From: Bradyrhizobium sp. 190 | GTDB lineage: Bacteria > Pseudomonadota > Alphaproteobacteria > Rhizobiales > Xanthobacteraceae | DNA length: 64,000 nucleotides | Direction of reading: 5' to 3' | Assembly (NCBI RefSeq): GCF_023073415.1 | Contig: NZ_JADPJL010000012.1 | Location: 632,501 to 696,500, forward strand | Part shown: one piece after another, positions 42,692 through 53,889 of the stretch | How the letters are laid out: every line of letters starts with the position of its first letter | Numbering within the stretch: the first letter of the stretch is position 1 | Notes under the pieces: model-generated | What the model saw: the letters and a program-made list of their open reading frames with translations, nothing else | What the model was told of the DNA's origin: nothing | Database searches by the model: none | Made by a program: the position numbers and the translations under genes

Positions 42692-43705
42692 CTACGCCAC
42701 GCCCGCGCGCAGGAAATCGTGCAGATGCACGATGCCGACCGGCTTGCCGGCGTCGGTGACGATCAGCGTCGTGATCTTCGAGGAATTGAGGATCTCCAGT
42801 GCCTCGCCGGCCAGCACATCGCCATCGATCGTCTTCGGATTCCTCGTCATCACCTCGTCGACGGTGGCCGTCATCAGATCGGGCCCCATGTGGCGGCGCA
42901 AATCGCCATCGGTGACGATGCCGGCGAGGTGTCCGCGCGCATCGACGATGCCGACGCAGCCAAAACCTTTCGACGTCATCTCGACCAGCGCATCGGACAT
43001 CTTGGTGCCGAGCGGCTTCAGCGGCACTGCGTCGCCGGAATGCATGAGGTCGCGGGTATATTTCAGCAGCGCGCCGAGCTTGCCGCCCGGATGCAGCACG
43101 CTGAAATCGACCGACGTAAAGCCGCGGCCTTCCAGCAGCGCGATCGCGAGCGCATCGCCGAGCGCCAGCATCATCAGCGAGGAGGTAGTGGGCGCGAGGT
43201 TGTGCGGACAGGCCTCGCGCGCTTTTGGGAGCGTCAGCGCGACATCGGCGGCCTTGGCCAGTGTGGATTCCCGCTCCGCGGTCATCGCGATCACCGGAAT
43301 GCGGAAGCGCTTGGCATAGGTGACGAGGTTCTTCATCTCCGGCTGCTCGCCGGACCAGGACAGCGCCAGGATGACGTCCTCGCCCGTGATCATGCCGAGG
43401 TCGCCATGGCTCGCTTCGGCCGCATGAACGAAGAACGCCGGCGTGCCGGTGGAGGCAAAGGTCGCGGCGATCTTGCGGCCGATATGGCCTGACTTGCCGA
43501 GCCCGGTGACGATCAGGCGTCCCTTGGCATTCCGGATCAGGTCAGTGGCGGCAACAAACGGCGCCCGCAGATCGGATTGCAGTGCTGCTGACAGCGCGGC
43601 GATCCCGCCGCCCTCTGCATCGAGCGTGCGCAGGGCCGATTGGACGGCGGCGTCAGCGGTATCGGTGCCGGATGATTTTGCCATCAGCGGGTTCGGATTG
43701 GCCAT
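42692..43705 (-). CDS. kdsD: D-arabinose 5-phosphate isomerase (KpsF/GutQ family)
   Basis: A 337-residue enzyme converting ribulose 5-phosphate to arabinose 5-phosphate, the precursor of Kdo in lipopolysaccharide. An N-terminal SIS domain shows GRLIVTGLGKSGHIGRKIAATFASTGTPA and HAAEASHGDLGMI, with the catalytic His in ASHGD. Two CBS domains follow (KMSDALVEMTSKGFGCVGIVDARGHLAGIVTDGDLRRH, then VDEVMTRNPKTIDGDVLAGEAL). Length is normal. The start MANPNPLM is at 43705. Confidence 0.94.
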   Translation of the reverse strand: MANPNPLMAKSSGTDTADAAVQSALRTLDAEGGGIAALSAALQSDLRAPFVAATDLIRNAKGRLIVTGLGKSGHIGRKIAATFASTGTPAFFVHAAEASHGDLGMITGEDVILALSWSGEQPEMKNLVTYAKRFRIPVIAMTAERESTLAKAADVALTLPKAREACPHNLAPTTSSLMMLALGDALAIALLEGRGFTSVDFSVLHPGGKLGALLKYTRDLMHSGDAVPLKPLGTKMSDALVEMTSKGFGCVGIVDARGHLAGIVTDGDLRRHMGPDLMTATVDEVMTRNPKTIDGDVLAGEALEILNSSKITTLIVTDAGKPVGIVHLHDFLRAGVA

Positions 43706-43850
43706 GTATGTTCCAGGAGGAGGGCGCTACGCGCCAAAGCCGTCCATAGCATGGCCGGTCCGGCGATGCGACGTGCGCGACGCGGCCCTCAACGCCTCAT
43801 TAACCATATTTGTTTTAACTCCATTAACGACGTGCTCTCGCGAGCGCTCG

Positions 43851-45602
43851 ATGCGTATCAAGCAAGTATCTGTTTTTGTTGGGGTATTTCTTTTCGTGAG
43901 GGTGGGGCCAGCAACCGGCCGGAACAGCCGCGCGCGCGTCTTTCGCGCGGCCTTGCCGTGCCTTGCGCTGATCGCCCTGACGGGAACTGCAGCGCAAGCG
44001 CAAACCGTCACGCCGGACCTGTTCAGCTCGAGGCGCACCAGCCAGATGACGTCGCCGGATTCGCCGCTGCGCCGGACCGCGGCCGAGGCGAACGATCCGC
44101 TCAACAGTCCGAAGCTGCAGGAGCGTGACACGCCCGCGCCGTCGCGGATTGGGCAGATCCCGCAGTACGGCCTGCCGGCCGCGAACGGCGCCGCCGATAC
44201 GGGATACGACTCGCTCAACCGCAAGCGCAAGAAACCGAAATACTATCCGGGGCAGGCGAAGCCGAAGCCGCCGGTCGGTCCCGGCAGTCCACCGCCGCCG
44301 ATTGCGGCGAACACGCGGCTGCGGCTTTCGATCCCGCCTTCGGAATCCGCCAACAAGACGCGCATCCCGCCCGCCATGGCGGGCACGGTGGTGGGACAGC
44401 CGCCGCGCAAACGCCTCAGGATCGACGACGATCCGTTCGGTGCGGTCGGCGACTACGCCGGCAGTTTCCTGATCAAATCCGCCGTCGAATTCTCCGGCGG
44501 CTACGATACCAATCCCGGCCGGCTCGCAGCAGCACAAGCCAAGCCGTTCTACGTGATCGCGCCGGAATTCTTGGCGGTGTCCGACTGGGAGCGCCACGCG
44601 CTGGTCGCTGATCTGCGCGGCTCCTTCACCGGCTACGGCAGCAACCTCACGCCGAACCCCGACGGCACGCCGCTGTCGGCGCCGCTCGATATCGATCGTC
44701 CCAGCTTCATCGGCCATGTCGACGGCCGGCTCGATGTCAGCCGCGACACGAGGCTGACCGGGCAAGGGCGGCTGTTCGTCTCGACCGACAATCCCGGCAG
44801 CCCGAACGTGCAGGCGGGTCTTGCCAGATATCCGATCTACACCACGGTAGGTACTACCGTCGGCGTCGACCAGAATTTCAACCGGCTGCAGGTTTCCGCC
44901 GGCGCCACCGTCGATCGCACCGACTACACCAATTCAAAACTTACCGACGGCACGTCGACCACCAACGACGATCGCAACTTCACCCAGTACGGCGGCGTCG
45001 GCCGCGCCAGCTATGATTTGAGGCCCGGCCTGAAGCCGTTCGTGGAAATGCAGGGCGACAGCCGCGTGCATGACGTCAAGCTCGACCGCGCCGGCTATGC
45101 GCGCGATTCCGCGGGCGGTTACGTCAAGGGCGGCACCAGCTTTGAATTCTCGCGGCTGTTGACCGGCGAAATCGGCGTCGGCTACGCCGCGCGCGATTAT
45201 GTTGATCCCAGGCTAGATCGGCTGGAAGGCCTGCTGGTCTCGTCCTCGCTGGTCTGGACCGCGACGCCGCTGACCACGGCGAAGTTCTATTCGGACACCA
45301 CGATCACGGAGACCACGCTGCCCGGTACGTCGGGCGTGCTGACGCACATCTACACCGTCGAAGTCGACCACGACTTCCGCCGCTGGCTGACCGCGATCGG
45401 CAAGTTCACCTGGGGCACGCTCGACTATCAGGGCAATCCCAGGCGCGACAAGATCTACACGGTGTCGGGTGAGGCCATCTACAAGATGAACCGCAACGTC
45501 TGGCTCAGGGGCACGCTGCGGCGCGACTGGCTGGATTCGAACCTACCGGGGAATAGCACGGCGTCGACGGTCGTGATGCTGGGGGTGAGGCTGCAGAATT
45601 GA
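43851..45602 (+). CDS. Outer-membrane beta-barrel protein
   Basis: A 583-residue exported protein. A signal peptide ends near AQAQTVTP (about residue 45), then comes a Pro-rich linker and, from about residue 200, a series of beta-strand-rich segments (FSGGYDTNPGRLAAA, HALVADLRGSFTGYGSN, NFNRLQVSAGATVDR, TGEIGVGYAARDY). The C-terminus ends STASTVVMLGVRLQN, with a hydrophobic strand typical of outer-membrane barrels. It resembles rhizobial outer-membrane proteins of unknown function. The ATG at 43851 was chosen; the open frame continues upstream only as a shadow of kdsD. Confidence 0.78.
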   Translation: MRIKQVSVFVGVFLFVRVGPATGRNSRARVFRAALPCLALIALTGTAAQAQTVTPDLFSSRRTSQMTSPDSPLRRTAAEANDPLNSPKLQERDTPAPSRIGQIPQYGLPAANGAADTGYDSLNRKRKKPKYYPGQAKPKPPVGPGSPPPPIAANTRLRLSIPPSESANKTRIPPAMAGTVVGQPPRKRLRIDDDPFGAVGDYAGSFLIKSAVEFSGGYDTNPGRLAAAQAKPFYVIAPEFLAVSDWERHALVADLRGSFTGYGSNLTPNPDGTPLSAPLDIDRPSFIGHVDGRLDVSRDTRLTGQGRLFVSTDNPGSPNVQAGLARYPIYTTVGTTVGVDQNFNRLQVSAGATVDRTDYTNSKLTDGTSTTNDDRNFTQYGGVGRASYDLRPGLKPFVEMQGDSRVHDVKLDRAGYARDSAGGYVKGGTSFEFSRLLTGEIGVGYAARDYVDPRLDRLEGLLVSSSLVWTATPLTTAKFYSDTTITETTLPGTSGVLTHIYTVEVDHDFRRWLTAIGKFTWGTLDYQGNPRRDKIYTVSGEAIYKMNRNVWLRGTLRRDWLDSNLPGNSTASTVVMLGVRLQN

Positions 45603-45661
45603 GGACGCATGATCCCCGCCGATTGCGGGAAAGGCGATTCTTTGGCCCGCGGCGATACAAA

Positions 45662-45688
45662 CAAAAACCCCGGCACTTCGGCCGGGGT
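45662..45688 (-). terminator. Terminator of the BA14K-type gene
   Basis: ACCCCGGC and GCCGGGGT pair around ACTTCG and, on the minus strand, are followed by TTTTTG. It lies 30 bases beyond the BA14K-type stop and also follows the outer-membrane protein gene on the plus strand. Confidence 0.75.
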
Positions 45689-45717
45689 CCTGAAATATTG
45701 TGACAGGCAGTCGTTCT

Positions 45718-46104
45718 CTACGGGCAGGAACGGCGGAGGCCGTCGCGGCCGAGATAGGTCTGGCTATTGGGATCGTACGAACGATAGCGCTGCATGCAAT
45801 AGCTGACGGCGTCCCGCCGCTGCTGCTCGGCGGCGCTCGCCGCAATCGCGCCGCCGATGATGGCCGCGCCGACCCCGATGCCGATTGCCGCGCCGACACC
45901 GTCACCCCGACCCCGACCTCGGCCCCAACCGCCGCCCCGGCCTCGACCCCGGCCGCGCTGTGCGAAGGCCGGAGAGACGCCCGCTGCAACAAAGGCGCCG
46001 GTCGTGGCAACCATGCCGAACGCGTACATGAATAGCAGGGCACCGGCCGCCAATACGCGTGTAATGCGCTGGCGCAGGGAATTGCTCGTTCCTTGAGTTT
46101 TCAT
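45718..46104 (-). CDS. BA14K-type exported protein
   Basis: A 128-residue protein with a long signal peptide (ITRVLAAGALLFMYAFGMVATTGAFVAAG, cleavage near AFA-QRG). A Gly/Arg-rich segment (RGRGRGRGGGWGRGRGRG) and a hydrophobic Gly/Ala stretch follow, and the end has the BA14K-like motif SYCMQRYRSYDPNSQTYLG ending in RRSCP with two Cys. BA14K proteins are small exported immunoreactive proteins of Rhizobiales with unclear function. The start at 46104 has an AAGGCGG ribosome binding site; the 217 bases upstream hold no gene. Confidence 0.75.
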   Translation of the reverse strand: MKTQGTSNSLRQRITRVLAAGALLFMYAFGMVATTGAFVAAGVSPAFAQRGRGRGRGGGWGRGRGRGDGVGAAIGIGVGAAIIGGAIAASAAEQQRRDAVSYCMQRYRSYDPNSQTYLGRDGLRRSCP

Positions 46105-46321
46105 ATTGCCGCCTTTCTCTATGATTCCAGATAGTGATGCCCACCTGAGGAGAGGTGGACGTTGATCCGGATCCAGCGAGGTTGCGGGCAATCCGATGAG
46201 GTGTCCAGACATATCGCCGCATATGTGGGCTGACCACATCCATCAACCTTCGCGGGATTCCCGTTCGAGGTTCGTGCGAAGAAGGCCATCACTGCCGGGC
46301 TGAGCCCGGCGATGCCGGCCG

Positions 46322-47779
46322 TTACCGTGGCAGCGTCGTCGACCCCATCAGATACTGGTCGATCGCCCGCGCGCACAACCGGCCCTCGCGGATCGCCCAC
46401 ACCACCAGCGACTGCCCGCGCCGCATATCCCCCGCGGAGAACACGTTCGGCAGCGACGTCTTGTAGTCGGACATATTGGCGCGGACGTTGCCGCGCTGGT
46501 CGAGGTCGACGCCGAGCGTCTTCAGCATCCCCTCGTGCACCGGATGCACGAAGCCCATAGCGAGCAGCACCAGCTGCGCGTCGAGTTCGAATTCGGTGCC
46601 TGCGATCGGTTTGAACTTGTCGTCGACCTGGACGCAGTGCAGCTTTTGCACCTTGCCGTCGACGCCCGAGAATTTCTGCGTCAGCACCGCGAATTCGCGC
46701 TTGGCGCCTTCGGCCTGGCTCGACGAGGTCCGCATCTTCAGGGGCCAGTTCGGCCAGGTCACGCCCTTGTTCTCGTGCTCAGGCGGCGCCGGCATGATTT
46801 CGAGCTGGGTGACGGATTTTGCACCCTGCCGGAACGAGGTGCCGATGCAGTCCGAACCGGTGTCGCCACCGCCGATCACGACGACATGCCTGCCCTCGGC
46901 GAGAATGTCCTTGGTGTCGCCGAGCGGCTCGGAGGAGACGCGGCGATTTTGTTGCGGCAGGAAATCCATCGCAAAGTGGATGCCGTCGAGGTCACGGCCG
47001 GGGATCGGCAGATCACGGCCGGCTTCGGCGCCGCCGGTTAGCGCCACTGCGTCATACAGGTTGAGCAGTTCGCGCGGATCGATCGCGCCTTGCGAGGTGC
47101 CGCCGACATGGACGCCGTAATGGAACGTCACGCCCTCGGCTTCCATCTGCGCCACGCGGCGGTCGATGATGTGTTTTTCCATCTTGAAGTCGGGGATGCC
47201 GTACCGGAGCAAGCCGCCGGCCTTGGCGAATTTCTCGTAGACATGGACGTCGTGGCCGGCGCGCGCGAGCTGCTGCGCCGCCGCCAGTCCCGCCGGTCCG
47301 GAACCGATGATCGCGACCTTCTTGCCGGTTTTGGCGGGCGCAATCTCCGGCTTCAGCCAGCCATTGTCCCAGGCGCGATCCACAATGGCGCATTCGATGG
47401 TCTTGATGGTGACCGGGTTGTCGTCGATGTTGAGCGTGCAGGACGCCTCGCACGGCGCGGGGCAGATGCGGCCGGTGAACTCGGGGAAATTGTTGGTCGA
47501 GTGCAGGTTGCGCGAGGCTTCTTCCCAGTTGCTCTGGTAGACGAGGTCATTGAAATCGGGGATCTGGTTGTTGACCGGGCAGCCCGGCGTGCCCGGCGCC
47601 ACCGAGCCGGTGCCGTGGCAATAGGGGATGCCGCAATTCATGCAGCGCGCGGCTTGGTCGCGGGTGTCCTTCTCGCTCAGGGGAATGACGAATTCGCGAT
47701 AATGCTTCAAACGCTCGGCGACCGGCGCATACTTGCGTTCGTTGCGGTCGATCTCGAGAAAACCTGTGATCTTGCCCAT
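46322..47779 (-). CDS. gltD: Glutamate synthase (NADPH) small subunit
   Basis: A 485-residue FAD/Fe-S protein that passes electrons from NADPH to the large subunit. N-terminal Cys motifs [11 protein letters not shown] and CPAPCEASC bind the 4Fe-4S clusters. The FAD-binding motif is [18 protein letters not shown] and the NADPH-binding motif is [15 protein letters not shown]. The [17 protein letters not shown] end matches the family. The start MGKITGFLE at 47779 gives the family length; the frame extends upstream into the repeat at 47833-47915 without meaning. It lies 148 bases after gltB. Confidence 0.95.
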   Translation of the reverse strand: MGKITGFLEIDRNERKYAPVAERLKHYREFVIPLSEKDTRDQAARCMNCGIPYCHGTGSVAPGTPGCPVNNQIPDFNDLVYQSNWEEASRNLHSTNNFPEFTGRICPAPCEASCTLNIDDNPVTIKTIECAIVDRAWDNGWLKPEIAPAKTGKKVAIIGSGPAGLAAAQQLARAGHDVHVYEKFAKAGGLLRYGIPDFKMEKHIIDRRVAQMEAEGVTFHYGVHVGGTSQGAIDPRELLNLYDAVALTGGAEAGRDLPIPGRDLDGIHFAMDFLPQQNRRVSSEPLGDTKDILAEGRHVVVIGGGDTGSDCIGTSFRQGAKSVTQLEIMPAPPEHENKGVTWPNWPLKMRTSSSQAEGAKREFAVLTQKFSGVDGKVQKLHCVQVDDKFKPIAGTEFELDAQLVLLAMGFVHPVHEGMLKTLGVDLDQRGNVRANMSDYKTSLPNVFSAGDMRRGQSLVVWAIREGRLCARAIDQYLMGSTTLPR

Positions 47780-47832
47780 AAACCTGATGCCCCTGCATCT
47801 CTCGTTCGTATCTGTCTGTCTCAGTCGCCCTC

Positions 47833-47915
47833 CGTCATTGCGAGGAGCGTGACCCGCGAAGCAATCCATGGTCGGCTTGTGGCGCGATGGATTGCTTCGC
47901 TGCGCTCGCAATGAC
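47833..47915. repeat. Fold-back repeat in the gltB-gltD gap
   Basis: The arms CGTCATTGCGAGGAGCG... and its complement CGCTCGCAATGACG enclose GAAGCAATCCAT and its complement ATGGATTGCTTC. This is a common Bradyrhizobium-style repeat. It sits inside the intergenic region of what is usually a tight gltBD operon and would form a long stem in the mRNA. Confidence 0.8.
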
Positions 47916-47927
47916 GGGCTTTTGTAA

Positions 47928-50900
47928 CTAAGCCCCGATCGCGATTTTCGGCTCGGCGTCGGCGTTCGCCTTCATTTCCTTCAGGGCGCGGCGGTATTCC
48001 ACCGGCATCACCTTGCGGAATTTCAGGAGCCACGTCTTCCAATCGGCGAGGATCTCGGCCGCTTTCTTCGAGCCGGTCAGCTTGGCATGGCGCGTGATCA
48101 GGATGTGCAGCCGCTCGATATCGGACTCCAGCAGATTGGCGAACACGTCGACCCGGCCATGCGCCTCGAGATCGCCGGAGTGATTGTAGGTGCCGGCGTT
48201 GATCAGCTCTTCCGACAAAACCGGCTCGAGCTCGACCATCGAAAGGTTGCAGAGCTTTTCGAAGTCGCCAGCCTCGTCCAGCACATAGGCGATGCCGCCC
48301 GACATGCCGGCCGCGAAGTTGCGCCCGGTCTTGCCCAGCACCACGACGATGCCGCCGGTCATGTACTCGCAGCAGTGATCGCCGGCGCCTTCGACGACCG
48401 CGATCGCGCCGGAGTTACGCACCGCAAAGCGCTCGCCGGCGATGCCGCGGAAATAGCATTCGCCTTCGATCGCACCGTACATCACCGTGTTGCCGACGAT
48501 GATGGATTCTTCCGGCACGATGCCGGAATTCCGCGGCGGCTTGACGATGATGCGGCCGCCCGACAGGCCCTTGCCGACATAGTCGTTGCCTTCACCTTCG
48601 AGATCGAAGGTGACGCCGCGCGCCAGCCACGCACCGAACGCCTGGCCCGCGGTGCCCTTCAGGCTGACCTGAATGGTGTCATGCGGCAGTCCGGCATGGC
48701 CGTAGATCTTCGCAACGGCTCCGGACAGCATCGCGCCGGCGGAACGGTCGGTGTTGTTGATCTCTTCGTCGATCTTGATGGGCGCGCCGCGGTCGAGCGC
48801 AGCCTGCGCCTTCTCGATCAGGCGGCGGTCGAGCACCTTCTCCAGATGATGGTTCTGGGCCTCGGCGTGATAGATCTTCTGGCCGGGCAGTTCCTTCTGG
48901 CGCACGAACAGCTTTGAGAAGTCGAGCCCCTTGGCCTTCCAGTGTGCCACGAGGGTCGACTGGTCGAGCATCTGGGTCTGGCCGACCATTTCGTCGAACT
49001 TCTTGTAGCCGAGCTGCGCCATGATCTCGCGCACTTCCTCGGCGACGAAGAAGAAATAGTTGATGACGTGCTCGGGCTGGCCGGTGAAACGCTTGCGCAG
49101 CACGGGATCCTGCGTTGCGACGCCGACCGGGCAGGTGTTGAGATGGCACTTGCGCATCATGATGCAGCCGGCCGCGATCAGGGGCGCGGTGGCGAAGCCG
49201 AATTCATCGGCGCCGAGCAGCGCGCCGATCACGACGTCGCGTCCGGTGCGGAAGCCGCCGTCGACCTGGACCACGATGCGGCTGCGCAGCCGCTCGCGCA
49301 CCAGCGTCTGGTGGGTTTCGGCAAGGCCGATTTCCCACGGGGAGCCTGCGTGCTTGATCGAGGTGAGGGGGGACGCGCCGGTGCCGCCCTCGAAACCTGC
49401 GATGGTGACGTGGTCGGCGCGCGCTTTCGCGACGCCCGCGGCCACCGTGCCGACGCCGATTTCGGAAACCAGCTTGACCGAGACCTGGCCGTCCGGATTG
49501 ACGTTCTTGAGGTCGTAGATCAGCTGCGCCAGATCCTCGATCGAATAGATGTCGTGATGCGGCGGCGGCGAAATGAGACCGACGCCGGGCGTCGAGTGCC
49601 GCACGCGCGCAATCGTCGCGTCGACCTTGTGGCCGGGCAACTGGCCGCCTTCGCCGGGCTTGGCGCCCTGTGCCATCTTGATCTGCATCATGTCGGAGTT
49701 GACGAGATACTCCGTCGTCACGCCGAAACGGCCCGAGGCGACCTGCTTGATCGCCGAGCGCATGCTGTCGCCGTTCGGCAGCGGCTTGAAGCGATCGGCC
49801 TCTTCGCCGCCTTCACCGGTGTTCGACTTGCCGCCGATCCGGTTCATCGCGATCGCGAGCGTGGTGTGCGCCTCGCGCGAGATCGAGCCGAAGCTCATCG
49901 CCCCCGTGGCGAAGCGCTTGACGATTTCGCTGGCAGGCTCGACCTGGTCGAGCTTCACGGGCTTGCGCTTCTCGTCGTCGGCGGTCTTGATCCGGAACAG
50001 GCCGCGCAGCGTCAACAGCCGCTCGGACTGCTCGTTGAGGATCTTTGCGAAGGCCCGGTAGCGTTCGTGCGAGTTGCCGCGCACAGCGTGCTGCAGCGTC
50101 GATACGGATTCGGCCGTCCAGGCATGATCCTCGCCGCGGGTGCGGTAGGCATATTCGCCGCCGACATCGAGCGCGGTCTTGTAGACCTGCGCGTCGCCGA
50201 AAGCGTCCGTGTGGCGGCGGGCGGTTTCCTCGGCAATTTCGCCCAGCCCTACGCCCTCGATTCGGGTGTGGGTGCCGGCGAAATACTTCGCGACAAAGTC
50301 GGCCTTCAACCCGACGGCATCAAAAATCTGCGCGCCGCAATAGGATTGATAAGTCGAGATGCCCATCTTGGACATCACCTTCAACAGGCCCTTGCCGATC
50401 GACTTGATGTAGCGCTTGACGATCTCGTAGTCGTCGAGCGCGCCGGGCAGGCGGTCCTTCATCGCGATGATGGTTTCGAACGCCAGATAGGGATTGATCG
50501 CTTCGGCGCCGTAGCCGGCGAGACAGGCGAAATGGTGCACCTCGCGCGGTTCGCCCGACTCGACGACGATGCCGACCGAGGTGCGCAATCCCGTGCGGAT
50601 CAGATGATGATGCACGGCGGCGCAGGCCAGCAGCGAGGGAATCGGAATCCGGTCCGAGCCGGCCATGCGGTCGGACAGGATGATGATGTTGACGCCTTCG
50701 CGCACGGCGCCTTCGGCACGCGCGCAGAGTTCATCGAGCACCTGCTCCATCCCCGCCGCGCCGAAGCCGGCATGGAAGGTGGTGTCGAGCGTGCGCGACT
50801 TGAAATGGGTGTCCGCGACATCGGAGATCGAGCGGATCTTTTCCAGATCCGCGTCGGTCAGGATCGGCTGGCGCACTTCGAGCCGCTTGGTCGAGGCCAT

Positions 50901-52676
50901 GCCCTGCAGGTCGAACAGGTTTGGGCGCGGTCCGATGATCGAGACGAGGCTCATCACCAGCTCCTCGCGGATCGGATCGATCGGCGGGTTGGTGACCTGC
51001 GCAAAATTCTGCTTGAAGTAGGTGAAGAGCGGCTTCGGACGATCCGACAGCGCCGAGATCGGCGTGTCGTTGCCCATCGAGCCCGCGGCTTCTTCGCCGG
51101 TGGCCGCCATCGGCGTCATCAGGATGCTGATGTCTTCCTGGCTGTAGCCGAACGCCTGCTGCCGGTCGAGCAGCGGCAGGTTCGAGCGCATGCCCTTGAC
51201 GGGCGCGTCAGGCAATTCCTCCAGCACGAGCTGGGTGCGATGCAGCCAGTCGCTGTAGGGATGGCTCTTGGCCAGCGTCGCCTTGATCTCGTCGTCGGGA
51301 ATCAGGCGTCCCTGTTCGAGGTCGACCAGCAGCATCTTGCCGGGCTGCAGCCGCCACTTGGTGACGATCTGGTCCTCGGGTATCTTCAGCACGCCCATTT
51401 CGGACGCCATCACGATGCGGTCGTCCTTGGTGACGAGATAGCGCGCCGGACGAAGCCCGTTGCGGTCGAGCGTGGCGCCGATCTGTCGGCCGTCGGTAAA
51501 GGCGATCGCGGCGGGGCCGTCCCACGGCTCCATCAGGGCTGCGTGATATTCGTAGAAGGCGCGGCGTTGCTCATCCATCAGGGGATTGCCGGCCCACGCT
51601 TCCGGAATCATCATCATCACCGCGTGCGGCAGCGAGTAGCCACCCTGCACCAGGAATTCGAGCGCGTTGTCGAAGCAGGCGGTGTCGCTCTGGCCTTCAT
51701 AGGAGATCGGCCACAGCCGGCTAATGTCCTTGCCATAGAGCGCCGAATGCACGGAGGCCTGGCGCGCGGCCATCCAGTTGACGTTGCCGCGCAGCGTGTT
51801 GATTTCGCCGTTGTGGGCGATCATCCGGTACGGATGCGCCAGCGACCAGGTCGGGAAGGTGTTGGTCGAGAAGCGCTGATGCACCAGCGCCAGCGCGCTC
51901 TCGAAATCCGCTTCGTGCAAATCGGGATAGTACTTGCCAAGCTGGTCGGCGAGGAACATGCCCTTGTAGATCACGGTGCGGCACGACAGCGAGACCGGGT
52001 AGTAGCCGGCCAGACCGCGATCACGGCGCTGATAGATCGCCTGCGATATCGACTTGCGCAGGATGTAGAGCCTGCGCTCGAACTCGTCCTCGGTCTTCGC
52101 CGTGCCGTTGCGGCCGATGAACACCTGCATGTGGTAGGGCTCGGTCGGCTTGACGGTTTCGCCGAGCGAGGAGTTGTCGGACGGCACGTCGCGCCAGCCG
52201 AGCAGCACGAGGCCCTCTTCCTTGATCTGTTCGGCGATGATGCTCTGGATCACCTTTCGCCACGCCGTCTCCTTTGGCATGAACAGTGAGCCGATGGCGT
52301 ATTGGCCGGGCGCCGGCAGCTTGAAGCCGAGTGCCGCTGCCTTGCGCGCGAAGAAGGCGTGCGGGATCTGCACCAGAATGCCGGCGCCGTCGCCGGCGCG
52401 CGGATCGGCGCCGACCGCGCCGCGATGTTCGAGGTTGCAGAGAATGCTGATCGCGTCGGAGACGATCTGATGCGACTTCTTGCCCTTGATGTTGGCGATG
52501 AAGCCGACGCCGCAGGAATCCTTCTCCATGCTGAGGTCGTACATACCCTCGGCCGGCGGGCGCCAGCTGTGCTCGCGCGCAGGATCTTCAAGCAGAGTGT
52601 CGACCGGTTTCGAAGCCGCGGTCGTGGACAGTGTTTCTGCCACGATGTTTTCGCGCTCGAATTCCGACCCGCTCAT
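47928..52676 (-). CDS. gltB: Glutamate synthase large subunit
   Basis: A 1582-residue enzyme that moves the glutamine amide to 2-oxoglutarate, yielding two glutamates. A propeptide of about 54 residues precedes the catalytic Cys55 ([14 protein letters not shown]) of the type II glutamine amidotransferase domain. The central domain follows, then the FMN-binding synthase domain ([23 protein letters not shown]). The 3Fe-4S cysteines lie in [19 protein letters not shown], and the C-terminal alpha-structure domain has repeated GGxIxV text ([12 protein letters not shown]). Start MSGSEFERE at 52676 with GAGAGG upstream. Works with gltD. Confidence 0.96.
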   Translation of the reverse strand: MSGSEFERENIVAETLSTTAASKPVDTLLEDPAREHSWRPPAEGMYDLSMEKDSCGVGFIANIKGKKSHQIVSDAISILCNLEHRGAVGADPRAGDGAGILVQIPHAFFARKAAALGFKLPAPGQYAIGSLFMPKETAWRKVIQSIIAEQIKEEGLVLLGWRDVPSDNSSLGETVKPTEPYHMQVFIGRNGTAKTEDEFERRLYILRKSISQAIYQRRDRGLAGYYPVSLSCRTVIYKGMFLADQLGKYYPDLHEADFESALALVHQRFSTNTFPTWSLAHPYRMIAHNGEINTLRGNVNWMAARQASVHSALYGKDISRLWPISYEGQSDTACFDNALEFLVQGGYSLPHAVMMMIPEAWAGNPLMDEQRRAFYEYHAALMEPWDGPAAIAFTDGRQIGATLDRNGLRPARYLVTKDDRIVMASEMGVLKIPEDQIVTKWRLQPGKMLLVDLEQGRLIPDDEIKATLAKSHPYSDWLHRTQLVLEELPDAPVKGMRSNLPLLDRQQAFGYSQEDISILMTPMAATGEEAAGSMGNDTPISALSDRPKPLFTYFKQNFAQVTNPPIDPIREELVMSLVSIIGPRPNLFDLQGMASTKRLEVRQPILTDADLEKIRSISDVADTHFKSRTLDTTFHAGFGAAGMEQVLDELCARAEGAVREGVNIIILSDRMAGSDRIPIPSLLACAAVHHHLIRTGLRTSVGIVVESGEPREVHHFACLAGYGAEAINPYLAFETIIAMKDRLPGALDDYEIVKRYIKSIGKGLLKVMSKMGISTYQSYCGAQIFDAVGLKADFVAKYFAGTHTRIEGVGLGEIAEETARRHTDAFGDAQVYKTALDVGGEYAYRTRGEDHAWTAESVSTLQHAVRGNSHERYRAFAKILNEQSERLLTLRGLFRIKTADDEKRKPVKLDQVEPASEIVKRFATGAMSFGSISREAHTTLAIAMNRIGGKSNTGEGGEEADRFKPLPNGDSMRSAIKQVASGRFGVTTEYLVNSDMMQIKMAQGAKPGEGGQLPGHKVDATIARVRHSTPGVGLISPPPHHDIYSIEDLAQLIYDLKNVNPDGQVSVKLVSEIGVGTVAAGVAKARADHVTIAGFEGGTGASPLTSIKHAGSPWEIGLAETHQTLVRERLRSRIVVQVDGGFRTGRDVVIGALLGADEFGFATAPLIAAGCIMMRKCHLNTCPVGVATQDPVLRKRFTGQPEHVINYFFFVAEEVREIMAQLGYKKFDEMVGQTQMLDQSTLVAHWKAKGLDFSKLFVRQKELPGQKIYHAEAQNHHLEKVLDRRLIEKAQAALDRGAPIKIDEEINNTDRSAGAMLSGAVAKIYGHAGLPHDTIQVSLKGTAGQAFGAWLARGVTFDLEGEGNDYVGKGLSGGRIIVKPPRNSGIVPEESIIVGNTVMYGAIEGECYFRGIAGERFAVRNSGAIAVVEGAGDHCCEYMTGGIVVVLGKTGRNFAAGMSGGIAYVLDEAGDFEKLCNLSMVELEPVLSEELINAGTYNHSGDLEAHGRVDVFANLLESDIERLHILITRHAKLTGSKKAAEILADWKTWLLKFRKVMPVEYRRALKEMKANADAEPKIAIGA

Positions 52677-53167
52677 CTCATTCCTCTCAAAAAAGGCTAA
52701 GGGCCTCACCGCATCGTCGGCGCACCTTGGACGCTTGCGGCACCCACCGGGCCACCGCTCGTCCTCCGCGAGCCGCAATTTCTTAAATTCAGGCCTGGGC
52801 GTTCAACGTCCCTGAGGAACGGCCTTGCCTGCACTGCCCTGGAGCTCGTGGCGCCACGGTTTCGTTGCAATCCCTGTGCCGGGACCGCCCCGCAATTGAG
52901 ACAGTGATACTGTCCTAACTCCGACCATGCCAAATTTTTGTCTATCACACAAGCGCGTGAAAGTCCTCGCCCGCATGCTCATCCGCGCATTCTGGCGGGG
53001 AAAAACCGCCAGCCAAGGGCAAGCCGGGGTTTGCGGCAATCTGCGCCCCGATCCGGCCCAAGGACCGCCGGATTTCGCAATGAAATATTGGCCCGGGCCG
53101 GCAGGCGAGGGCGCGAAAATGCTCCCGCTCGGGCCGGCGGCTGTGGGGCTTACAGGAGCTTTCGGTG
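52677..53167. other. Gene-free region upstream of gltB and of the secreted protein gene
   Basis: About 490 bases between the divergent gltB and secreted-protein genes. It contains the gltB ribosome binding site, an imperfect palindrome at 52901-52915 and no convincing short gene. Longer open frames here are low-quality and arginine-rich. Promoters for both directions must lie in it. Confidence 0.6.
52901..52915. promoter_or_regulatory. Palindrome in the gltB upstream region
   Basis: GACAGT-GAT-ACTGTC is a 15-base palindrome about 225 bases before gltB and 250 bases before the divergent gene. It could be an operator for the gltB promoter. No regulator is known to me for this exact sequence. 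Confidence 0.35.
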
Positions 53168-53881
53168 ATGAAGTTTTTCACGGGATCTTTGGCGGCGGGA
53201 CTGGTCCTTCTGGCGGGCGGCGCGCAGGCGCAGGTGCCCGGGCCATACACGGCGGCATCGGATTTCGACGCCCCCTATGCAGTGGCGCCGCGCATGGTTC
53301 CCGGGCCGCAGTACGTACCCGGTCCACACTACGCACCCGGGCCACAGCACGGATACGGCCCCGGCCCCAGCTTGTTGCCGTCGACGGAAGTCTACTCCGT
53401 GCTGCGCGACAATGGATTCTCGCCGCTTGGCATCCCCAGGCTGCGCGGCTTCGTGTACACGATTGCGGTGATCGACCGCGGCGGCGAGGATGGCCGGCTG
53501 GTGATCGACGCGCGCAACGGCCGGATTATCCGTTTCATGCCGGCCCGCGGGATGGGCGACAATTACTACGAGGATCAGAGCGCCCTCGGTGGACCCTCTG
53601 CGGCTCCACCGCCGCAGGCCCGTGCGCCGACCCATGTCGAGGCCGCGCCGCGGCCGTCACAGCCAGCCCCTCAAGTTGCGAGCCGCACCGTGCCGGTGCC
53701 GAAGGCAAAGCCGCTTGCGGCCAAACCCGTGCCAGCGCCGATTCAGCAGGCGGCAGCGCCTGCTCCGAAGCCGGCCGAGGTGCAGGCGGCCGCCCCGGTG
53801 ACAACCGGTTCGGTCCCAGCCAAGCCCGCGCCGCAGATTGCACCTACCCAGGACATGCCCACGATGCAGGGGCTGGAGTAA
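53168..53881 (+). CDS. Exported Pro/Ala-rich protein
   Basis: A 237-residue protein with a signal peptide (FFTGSLAAGLVLLAGGAQAQV, cleavage after AQA). The mature N-terminal part has a Pro/Gly/Tyr-rich repeat (VPGPQYVPGPHYAPGPQHG), then a compact central region (TEVYSVLRDNGFSPLGIPRLRGFVYTIAVIDRGGEDGRLVIDARNGRI, which looks like a small folded domain), then a Pro/Ala-rich C-terminus. It resembles hypothetical exported proteins of Bradyrhizobium with a PepSY-like core; this similarity is uncertain. The start at 53168 has AGGAG upstream (a GTG one codon earlier is also possible). Confidence 0.75.
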   Translation: MKFFTGSLAAGLVLLAGGAQAQVPGPYTAASDFDAPYAVAPRMVPGPQYVPGPHYAPGPQHGYGPGPSLLPSTEVYSVLRDNGFSPLGIPRLRGFVYTIAVIDRGGEDGRLVIDARNGRIIRFMPARGMGDNYYEDQSALGGPSAAPPPQARAPTHVEAAPRPSQPAPQVASRTVPVPKAKPLAAKPVPAPIQQAAAPAPKPAEVQAAAPVTTGSVPAKPAPQIAPTQDMPTMQGLE

Positions 53882-53889
53882 TCTCTGCC

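Noticed and set aside
43443..43850. Upstream extension of the outer-membrane protein frame
   Set aside because: This part lies opposite kdsD. The signal peptide beginning at 43851 marks the true start.
48942..52289. A 1115-codon open frame on the plus strand opposite gltB
   Set aside because: It is entirely inside gltB on the other strand, with a composition typical of GC-rich antisense frames (Arg, His and Asp rich) and no family text.
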